A stretch of 21,103 bases of DNA from an uncultured Veillonella sp. Lineage in GTDB: Bacteria > Bacillota > Negativicutes > Veillonellales > Veillonellaceae. How positions within the stretch are numbered: the stretch's first letter is position 1; the number at the start of each line of letters is the position of its first letter. Where the stretch lies: positions 1 through 21,103 of the forward strand of contig CAAEOZ010000119.1 in assembly GCA_900757715.1 (NCBI GenBank). The letters are read 5' to 3'. The notes beneath the pieces are model-generated. The model worked only from the letters and a program-made list of their open reading frames with translations, was not told the origin of the DNA and searched no databases. Both the position numbers and the translations under genes were made by a program. Below are positions 15,331-21,103 of the stretch, in pieces.

Positions 15331-15534
15331 TAAAAGCATATTGAGTAAATATCGAATATAGCTTGTGATGGGACTAGTTAATAGCAGGTGCTCAAATAAT
15401 AAAAAGAGTTCCCTATGCAGCGACTTTGCGAAGAACGGAGCAAAGAGGGAACTCTTTTTATTATTTATTAAGTTGTCGCAATCTAAGTGGGCCCCATCAC
15501 AAGCAACCCAAACATATTTACGCAAATGCTTTTA
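15331..15534. repeat. Nested hairpin repeat element 2 (core in - orientation)
   Basis: It has the same layout as element 1 but with different stem sequences. The outer arms are 22-mers at 15331-15352 and 15513-15534, inverted copies with one indel and one mismatch. The middle arms are GCTTGTGATGGG (15361-15372) and CCCATCACAAGC (15493-15504). The inner stem is a perfect 21 bp (15394-15414 with 15446-15466). The 31-nt loop contains the 28-nt core (15416-15443), the exact reverse complement of the core in element 1. The inner hairpin with flanking A/T runs is the only apparent terminator for the sulfite/nitrite reductase gene, whose stop codon lies just to the right. Confidence 0.85.
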
Positions 15535-15539
15535 CACAT

Positions 15540-17093
15540 TTACTCAAATGCTTTTATAAGTTCCATGTATTGCGCTTTGTGTGTCATTCTCCATGTCCCG
15601 AAGTCTGGTTCTGGAGATTCGTTTAGAATATTTGCCAAAGATTCCAAAAATTCTGGAATTTTTGTAGCTACAATATTGCCAGCCATTTTACCGAAGTTTT
15701 CAGAACCCATGTGTTCTGATCCACCATCTACAAGGATGAATGCTACCATAGGTTTTTTATCTACTAATTTTACAGCACCATGGAATCCAATTTCACCGAT
15801 TTGGTGTGTACCACAAGAATGTGGACAGCCGGATATATGTAAACGAGGTAGTTTTCTTGTGTCTACACCCTTTTTTTCAAGGTGTGCGAAGATATCTTTT
15901 AACAGACCGTTAGAGTCTTGCATACCAATCTGACATATAGTAGAACCAACACAAGATACGGAACGGCGGAAATCATTTTCGGCACTATCATCAGTTATTT
16001 CCGCAATTTTGCGTGCTTCATCAGCTGTAAGATTAATGAAGAACAATGCTTGGTCTGGCGCAATACGTGCTTCTACTTGGTCAAGTGTCACTGCATAGTC
16101 AAGAGCAGCCAACAAGTGTTCTACGTTCGCATCACCACCTGCTGGATGGTATTCTACGTAATATAAACCTTCTTGTTTTTGACGGTGAATACGATAATTT
16201 TCCACAGAATCATCACGCTTACCAGTTTTTGTAATTTCATAAGCATAATCAGCTGGATTAATAGTTAGGTGTTCTACTTCTTTTACCATAGCTAGAGTTT
16301 CTTCATAGATCTTGATGAAAGCTTCCGCCCCACCCATTTCAGCAGGCATGTAACGGGTACGAGCTTTACCACGGTTTTTGAAATTACCATGATTAGCAAA
16401 AACCATAAGCATAGCTTTCACATGGTACAAAACATCCTCAGGTGCTACATCATGTGCCACCGGAATACCAATACGAGGATTAGGACCAATACCACCACAA
16501 GCATACACATCAAAAGTATTGTGTTTTGTTAAGTTAAAACCTAGGTCCTTGAACGTAGAATGTGGGGTACTATCAAAACCATTATCTATACCCATTTTAA
16601 ATTTGCGAGGAATCTTGATATAGAACATTTGCTCCATAAGAAATACGCTAATAGCTGTTGCATATGGCGTAATATCTAAAGTTTCACGAGGATCAATGCC
16701 ACGTAAAATACTAGCCACCACATTGGGATTGTCACCGCCAGCACCACGGTTATAGATACCGTGGTCATAACATTCCTTATAGAGACTCAATATAGTATCA
16801 CCATCAAGGCCATGCATTTGTAAGCATTGGCCGGTAGTGAAATGTACGTGTTGCAGGTTATATTTACGAATGGAGTCCGCTAAAAACTGTATGTGCTCGC
16901 GCGTCATGCGACCACCGTTGAAGCGCCAACGGCTCATGCCAGTATTTGCACCGCGCTCAGCGTAACTACCATAAGCACCAGATTGTCCTTTATAGTCTGC
17001 AATGGATAGTTCTTTCTTATAGAACTTATGTGTCATATCCTCAAACTTTGGATAATCTGCAATTAATCGATCTTTCAATTCTTGTGTAATCAT
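15540..17093 (-). CDS. Ferredoxin-type sulfite/nitrite reductase (siroheme, 4Fe-4S)
   Basis: It catalyses six-electron reduction of sulfite to sulfide or nitrite to ammonia. The 517-aa protein has the duplicated ferredoxin-like plus siroheme domain layout. Siroheme contacts such as RWRFNGGRMT are near 55-64. The four cluster cysteines are C381 and C387 (CVGSTIC) and C423 and C427 (GCPHSCG). GAGGG lies 7 nt before the ATG. Sequence alone does not separate sulfite from nitrite as substrate. The next gene upstream is a cystine transporter, which slightly favours a sulfur role. The last codons fall in a 22-bp sequence that is repeated directly just past the stop and again, inverted, at 15331. Confidence 0.92.
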   Translation of the reverse strand: MITQELKDRLIADYPKFEDMTHKFYKKELSIADYKGQSGAYGSYAERGANTGMSRWRFNGGRMTREHIQFLADSIRKYNLQHVHFTTGQCLQMHGLDGDTILSLYKECYDHGIYNRGAGGDNPNVVASILRGIDPRETLDITPYATAISVFLMEQMFYIKIPRKFKMGIDNGFDSTPHSTFKDLGFNLTKHNTFDVYACGGIGPNPRIGIPVAHDVAPEDVLYHVKAMLMVFANHGNFKNRGKARTRYMPAEMGGAEAFIKIYEETLAMVKEVEHLTINPADYAYEITKTGKRDDSVENYRIHRQKQEGLYYVEYHPAGGDANVEHLLAALDYAVTLDQVEARIAPDQALFFINLTADEARKIAEITDDSAENDFRRSVSCVGSTICQIGMQDSNGLLKDIFAHLEKKGVDTRKLPRLHISGCPHSCGTHQIGEIGFHGAVKLVDKKPMVAFILVDGGSEHMGSENFGKMAGNIVATKIPEFLESLANILNESPEPDFGTWRMTHKAQYMELIKAFE

Positions 17094-17149
17094 ACTATTA
17101 CCCTCTTGGCTTATATTTATTAAGCATAATTCGTAACTTTATAACGCTT

Positions 17150-17175
17150 AGTATACCATACATGCATAAGCATGT
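17150..17175 (-). promoter_or_regulatory. Promoter of the sulfite/nitrite reductase gene with palindrome
   Basis: On the minus strand TGGTATACT (17158-17150) is an extended -10 box. Just upstream, over the spacer, is a perfect palindrome, ACATGC-ATAA-GCATGT (17160-17175). This is a natural place for a repressor to block the promoter. The regulator is not identified. Confidence 0.55.
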
Positions 17176-17247
17176 TTGTAGCTAAGCTCACAATTTCAAT
17201 ACCGATTATTAATGACATAGTTTACAATCTGTAATAATTATCACTTG

Positions 17248-17280
17248 TAAAAAAAGAACAGCCCTAAGACTGTTCTTTTG
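17248..17280 (-). terminator. Terminator of the cystine symporter gene
   Basis: AAAAGAACAG (17252-17261) pairs with CTGTTCTTTT (17270-17279) around an 8-nt loop. On the minus strand a run of seven U residues overlaps and follows the stem. Confidence 0.85.
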
Positions 17281-17315
17281 TATGATAGTTTTATATGGCT
17301 AAGTGTTGTTAGTTT

Positions 17316-18707
17316 TTATACGCGACCTTCATCAGGATTATTGTATGCGTCTTTATCGATAGTTCCCATGATTTTATCTACTACGAGAGCATTTGTTAAG
17401 GAACCAGATACATTCAAGCATGTACGGCCCATGTCGATTAATGGATCGATAGCTAAGATTGGACTAATGGAGGTGAAGTATGCACCAAGGCCTGTACCAC
17501 TAAGGGATACGGATGCAGCCATTGTAGCAGTACCTGGTACACCTGCGATACCAACGGAACCGATAGCGATAACGATAACACTCATGATGTACATAGTCAT
17601 ATCGAATGGAATATTCGCTACATTAGAAATGTAAACAACAACAAGTGCAGGGAATACGCCGGCACAACCTTGCATGCCCGCAGTAGTACCGAAGGAAGCT
17701 ACCGTATTAGCCGTTGTAGCATTTACGCCAAGACGTTTTGTCAAAGTCTCTACAGTTAATGGCAATACCCCCATTGAAGAACGAGATGTAAACGCCAATA
17801 AGAGTGGTGCTTTTGCTTTCTTGAAGTATGTAATCGGATTGTAACCAAAGCTAGTAATCAAGATCGCTTGTACAACAAACATAATCAAAAGACCAACGTA
17901 AAGTAATACTACGAACAAGCCCATATCAAGAATAGCTTGTACACCGCGTGTTGCCAATGTAGAAGCTAATAAGGCAACTACACCATATGGCATAAGACCA
18001 ATAATGAAATCAGCTACCCAGGAAATCAACTGATGAAGTTCATCAAATAGTTTTGTGAATACCTCCATAGAGTTTGTCCCTGTTTGTTTTAATAGACGAG
18101 CTACGCTACCCAAGATAATTGCAAATACAACAATGCCGATAACATTTGTTTCAGCAGCCGCTTGAATTGGATTACTTGGAATTAGTGCTCGGAATGTATC
18201 AACCATAGGTTTGATTTCACGAATCTTCTTACCAGATTCAACAATATCAAAACCTTGCCCTAAACCGAAGGCATTCCCCAAAATTAGACCGACTATAGCA
18301 GCAACGGCTACCATGCCAAGATTCGTAGAAATCATAGCAACTACTAACTTTTTAAGATTAGCACCTGCCTCCATGTGCAAAATAACGTGAACAATAGAGA
18401 TAAAAACGATAGGAATAACAAGCATGCGGATTAAGTCGATGAAACCGCCCCCTACGAGAGAGAACCACTTTGTACTTTCCTTGATATAAACCACTTTGGA
18501 TGGATCATCAGGGAAGCCTGCAATAATTTGGACCGCTATACCAAGTACGGCACCGGCAATAGTACCAATAATAACGAGATTACCGAAGAATGTGCCCTTG
18601 CGTTGCAATACATAAATACCTATTAACACGAGCACGAACACCGCGATAATACCAATACTTAATGGATTGCTTAACATGAGGTAATCTGTAAAGAATGGAA
18701 TATTCAT
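17316..18707 (-). CDS. tcyP: TcyP-like sodium:L-cystine symporter (DAACS family)
   Basis: This 463-aa multi-pass membrane protein belongs to the dicarboxylate/amino acid:cation symporter family. It keeps the features of TcyP/YdjN cystine carriers: an N-terminal helix followed by YVLQRKGTFF, a WFSLVGGGFIDLIRMLVIPIV motif, the serine-rich re-entrant loop AFTSRSSMGVLPL, and DMGRTCLNVSGS in the last transport helix. The length equals that of B. subtilis TcyP as I recall it. AGAGG lies 6 nt before the ATG. Cystine as substrate is likely; other substrates of the family (glutamate, C4-dicarboxylates) are less likely given these motifs. It is a single-gene unit with its own promoter and terminator. 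Confidence 0.88.
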   Translation of the reverse strand: MNIPFFTDYLMLSNPLSIGIIAVFVLVLIGIYVLQRKGTFFGNLVIIGTIAGAVLGIAVQIIAGFPDDPSKVVYIKESTKWFSLVGGGFIDLIRMLVIPIVFISIVHVILHMEAGANLKKLVVAMISTNLGMVAVAAIVGLILGNAFGLGQGFDIVESGKKIREIKPMVDTFRALIPSNPIQAAAETNVIGIVVFAIILGSVARLLKQTGTNSMEVFTKLFDELHQLISWVADFIIGLMPYGVVALLASTLATRGVQAILDMGLFVVLLYVGLLIMFVVQAILITSFGYNPITYFKKAKAPLLLAFTSRSSMGVLPLTVETLTKRLGVNATTANTVASFGTTAGMQGCAGVFPALVVVYISNVANIPFDMTMYIMSVIVIAIGSVGIAGVPGTATMAASVSLSGTGLGAYFTSISPILAIDPLIDMGRTCLNVSGSLTNALVVDKIMGTIDKDAYNNPDEGRV

Positions 18708-18752
18708 AATACACCTCTTTTAATTCATATCACAATAATAGGTTATGAATTT

Positions 18753-18780
18753 AGTATAGCATATATCGAAAAAAATACAA
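18753..18780 (-). promoter_or_regulatory. Promoter of the cystine symporter gene
   Basis: On the minus strand: -35 TTGTAT (18780-18775), a 16-nt spacer and an extended -10 TGCTATACT (18761-18753). The start site would be about 40 nt upstream of the ATG. Confidence 0.65.
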
Positions 18781-18782
18781 GT

Positions 18783-18813
18783 ATAATATTTTATTTTTTA
18801 AATAAAATATTAT
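18783..18813. promoter_or_regulatory. 31-bp all-A/T perfect palindrome upstream of the cystine symporter promoter
   Basis: Arms ATAATATTTTATTT (18783-18796) and AAATAAAATATTAT (18800-18813) surround TTT. It contains no G or C and ends 3 bp upstream of the -35 box. It may act as an UP element, as a regulator site, or both. Confidence 0.6.
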
Positions 18814-18831
18814 TTATCCTATAACACATAC

Positions 18832-18865
18832 AAAAAAGGCGACCTTCCAAAAGAAAGTCGCCTTT
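18832..18865 (-). terminator. Terminator of the lut operon
   Basis: AAAGGCGAC (18835-18843) pairs with GTCGCCTTT (18857-18865). The minus strand ends in six U residues. It starts 20 nt beyond the lutC stop and closes the lutABC transcript. Confidence 0.88.
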
Positions 18866-18884
18866 AGTTAATCTAGTTACTATA

Positions 18885-19613
18885 TTATCTATTAACTAAA
18901 ATATATGTAACGCGGATAGGACCATGAGCACCATCTACAGTTACCAACTCAATATCAGCCGTACGGGACGGGCCAGAAATCAAGCAAATATTTGTAGGGA
19001 ATTTGGATGGATCGTTATGATAACGTTCAGCCAAATGTTCCATTGTTTGTGTCATACGTGGATTAATTGTATCAGTATACAATACAGCAATATGAGTTTC
19101 TGGTAACAAGCTAATTGCACGGCCAGATTCTTCATCAGATGCTTGTACTACAGTAGCAGTTTCAGCGATACCGCAGTATGGGAATGTAATACCGATATCA
19201 GCATTAGCAGTATTAGAAATACATTCTTCACGACCTTTAGCTGGGTCCCATTGGAAATATGTACGAACACCACCATTAGAAGCTGCATCTTGTTCGAATA
19301 ATTCTTTTAATTTATATTCTTCAACTTCGGAGGAGCTTGGGAAAACAACTTTACCATTACCACGCTCTTCGATAACAGCCATAATAGTTTCACCTAATTT
19401 ATCAGGTGTAGTATCTACAAATTTTGTACCTACTCGTTCACATTGTTCCTTGAACATTGTCAAAATTTGATCGCGGTTCAAATCTTGGAACATAGTTTCT
19501 TGAGGACCATGGCTATAATCAAAGCCTTCTACAAAAGCAGGGCACATTTCTTGATCACGGCCTAATGCACGAGATAAACGTGCAATAAATTGTTTACGTT
19601 TAGCTTCATCCAT
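18885..19613 (-). CDS. lutC: Lactate utilization protein C (LUD domain)
   Basis: It is the third subunit of the LutABC L-lactate dehydrogenase complex that oxidises lactate to pyruvate. The 242-aa protein has a LUD domain with GIAETATVVQASDEESGRAISLLPETHIAV and, near the end, ISGPSRTADIELVTVDGAHGP, both typical of LutC/YkgG. Its ATG shares one base with the lutB stop codon (TAATG), and AAGGAG inside the end of lutB lies 8 nt before it, so the two are translated together. Confidence 0.95.
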   Translation of the reverse strand: MDEAKRKQFIARLSRALGRDQEMCPAFVEGFDYSHGPQETMFQDLNRDQILTMFKEQCERVGTKFVDTTPDKLGETIMAVIEERGNGKVVFPSSSEVEEYKLKELFEQDAASNGGVRTYFQWDPAKGREECISNTANADIGITFPYCGIAETATVVQASDEESGRAISLLPETHIAVLYTDTINPRMTQTMEHLAERYHNDPSKFPTNICLISGPSRTADIELVTVDGAHGPIRVTYILVNR

Positions 19614-21058
19614 TATTTTTTCTCCTTCTTCTTGTTCTTTTCATGTTCAGCATACAAATCACGGAATTTCTTGAATTTCAAGGAACCCAATTCTTTAGAT
19701 TTAGTCCAGCCATTCATAACTGGAATAGCTTGAGTCCATTCAGGCATGTTACCCTCTTTATTACTAATTAAGTTCATACCGATAGCACCAGCTTTTGTGC
19801 CAAGATCAAATAATGTTGCATTACCGAACATCTTAGCAGCTGCTGTGAAGATAGCTTCTTCTGCTTTTGGACGAGTCTTTTCAATATCAGCCATGATATG
19901 ACGGTGCTCCATCAACAATTCATGCAATGGAATAGCTACTGGACAGTTCTCTGTACATGCACCGCATAATGTAGAAGCATATGGAAGATCGCCGGCTACA
20001 TCGTAACCTTTAAATAATGGAGTCAATACAGCACCCATTGGACCTGGATATACAGAACCATATCCATGACCGGAAACGTGACGGTATACAGGACAAATAT
20101 TCATGCATGCGCCACAACGGATACAACGTAGCATTTCTTGGAATGTCCCACCCAAGATGCCAGAGCGTCCGTTATCGATAATAATGATATGAGTTTCTTC
20201 AGGGCCATCAGCTTCACCAGGACGCGCAGGGCCAGTCATCATGGAGAAGTAGTTAGAAATTTTAGAACCTACTGCAGAACGGTTCAACATTTCCATCATA
20301 ACATCAAGAGCTTTAAAATCAGGAACAATACGTTCTGTACCTAAGAAGATCAATTGAGTCTTAGGAATAGAACTAGCCATACGACCGTTACCTTCGTTGG
20401 AAACGATTGTACATGTACCAGATTCAGCAACTGCAAAGTTACAGCCGTTAACACCTACATCAGCTTTTAAGAAGCGCTCACGTACATAACCGCGTACAAA
20501 GTGAGTCATTTCCGTAGGGTTTTCAGTTCCTGTATAACCTAATTTTTCAGCGAAAATTTCGCGGATTTTGTTACGTTCAAAGTGAAGACCTGGTACTACG
20601 ATGTGAGATGGAGGACTTACTGCAGTTTGCAAAATAAATTCAGCCAAGTCAGTTTCGTTAACTTCAATACCAGCTTCTTCTAACACTTCGTTCAAACCAA
20701 TTTCTTCAGTTAAGATAGTTTTGGATTTAACGATCATTTTTGCTTCGCGTTGACGAAGGATATCTAATGCAATTTGAGTTGCTTCTTTGTCATCGAACGC
20801 AAAGTGAACTTTAGAACCGGCTTTTTCAGCGTTGTCAGCAAATTGACTTACATAGTAATCCAAGTTGTTAAGTACGTGATCGCGAATTTTAGCCGCTTCA
20901 GCGCGGAAATCTAACCATTCAGGAACATCCGCAACTACTGTATTACGTTTATCATAAAACACGTCTTGTGCTTTTTTAATAGCTGCAACTTTGAAATCGT
21001 CAGCCAAACATTCTTTTATACGTGTTTTATAGGGGCGATTGTCATATATAAGTGCCAT
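19613..21058 (-). CDS. lutB: Lactate utilization iron-sulfur protein B
   Basis: It is the electron-transfer subunit of LutABC. The 481-aa protein starts with a LUD domain (about 60-300, with GVNGCNFAVAESGTCTIVSNEGN). A ferredoxin-like part follows, with cluster ligands C312, C315, C318, C322 (CIRCGACMNICP) and C365, C368, C372 (CGACTENCP). It ends in a highly charged Lys-rich tail (EHEKNKKKEKK). AAGGAGG lies 7 nt before the ATG, 12 nt after the lutA stop. For a lactate-dependent anaerobe this would be a central energy gene. Confidence 0.96.
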   Translation of the reverse strand: MALIYDNRPYKTRIKECLADDFKVAAIKKAQDVFYDKRNTVVADVPEWLDFRAEAAKIRDHVLNNLDYYVSQFADNAEKAGSKVHFAFDDKEATQIALDILRQREAKMIVKSKTILTEEIGLNEVLEEAGIEVNETDLAEFILQTAVSPPSHIVVPGLHFERNKIREIFAEKLGYTGTENPTEMTHFVRGYVRERFLKADVGVNGCNFAVAESGTCTIVSNEGNGRMASSIPKTQLIFLGTERIVPDFKALDVMMEMLNRSAVGSKISNYFSMMTGPARPGEADGPEETHIIIIDNGRSGILGGTFQEMLRCIRCGACMNICPVYRHVSGHGYGSVYPGPMGAVLTPLFKGYDVAGDLPYASTLCGACTENCPVAIPLHELLMEHRHIMADIEKTRPKAEEAIFTAAAKMFGNATLFDLGTKAGAIGMNLISNKEGNMPEWTQAIPVMNGWTKSKELGSLKFKKFRDLYAEHEKNKKKEKK

Positions 21059-21070
21059 GTCGTCTCCTCC

Positions 21071-21103
21071 TTAACGGCAGTTTAAGATTTCAGCAATATG
21101 CAT
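21071..21103 (-). CDS. lutA: Lactate utilization protein A, last 10 codons only
   Basis: The frame entering from the right edge reads MHIAEILNCR and stops with TAA at 21073-21071. A His-Ile-Ala-Glu-like end just before lutB fits LutA, the cysteine-rich (CCG domain) subunit that precedes lutB in lut operons. The identification rests on position and this short tail. The first M is internal, not a start. Confidence 0.75.
   Translation of the reverse strand: MHIAEILNCR

Noticed and set aside
15298..15525. A 75-codon open frame on the minus strand, and overlapping plus-strand frames, across element 2
   Set aside because: They run through the hairpin arms and loop, match no protein family I know, and owe their length to the palindrome. 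They look like chance frames in a repeat.
14931..15534. CRISPR array
   Set aside because: There are only two copies of the shared sequence, in opposite orientation, embedded in hairpins and without regular spacers.
14931..15534. Insertion sequence or composite transposon
   Set aside because: There is no transposase frame and I found no target-site duplication at either element. A non-autonomous element remains possible.

Overview
The window is a compact, low-GC bacterial chromosome segment. It carries the 3' part of a lactate-utilisation operon (lutABC), an RND-type membrane-fusion lipoprotein that implies an outer membrane, and Firmicute-style AGGAGG ribosome sites. Together these point to a diderm Firmicute of the Negativicutes. 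A Veillonella species is my best guess, because it lives on lactate. This is an inference from gene content; there is no 16S rRNA in the window.

Layout. At the left edge is the 5' part of the small SRP RNA (minus strand). Its -35 box lies inside the terminator hairpin of the next gene, gltB (large subunit of glutamate synthase, no gltD nearby). Further right on the minus strand are a GNAT (Eis-like) acetyltransferase followed 1 nt later by an RluA-type pseudouridine synthase, then a DUF2156 protein and a periplasmic efflux adaptor. An aldo/keto reductase is divergent on the plus strand. Next come a minus-strand cluster of an iron-type alcohol dehydrogenase with azlC and azlD, then plus-strand metQ, a ferredoxin-nitroreductase fusion (minus), a 688-bp intergenic region, a siroheme sulfite/nitrite reductase, a TcyP-like cystine symporter, and lutC, lutB and the last 10 codons of lutA.

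How the genes work together. LutABC oxidises L-lactate to pyruvate. GltB, the amino-acid transporters (AzlCD, TcyP, MetQ) and the siroheme reductase point to nitrogen and sulfur amino-acid supply. The oxidoreductases (aldo/keto reductase, Fe-ADH, nitroreductase) are probably electron-sink or detoxifying enzymes. Nearly every transcription unit ends in a clear hairpin terminator.

Most unusual parts. (1) The gap at 14852-15539 holds two large nested hairpin elements in opposite orientation. They share an identical 28-nt core in the loop, but their stems differ in sequence while remaining self-complementary. The outer arms of the second element resemble the stop-codon region of the reductase gene. 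(2) Two genes (DUF2156 and azlC) have strong ribosome sites that are correctly spaced only from AUU and AUA codons, which suggests non-canonical initiation. (3) An octamer tandem repeat, a 17-bp tandem repeat and several perfect palindromes lie in promoter regions.
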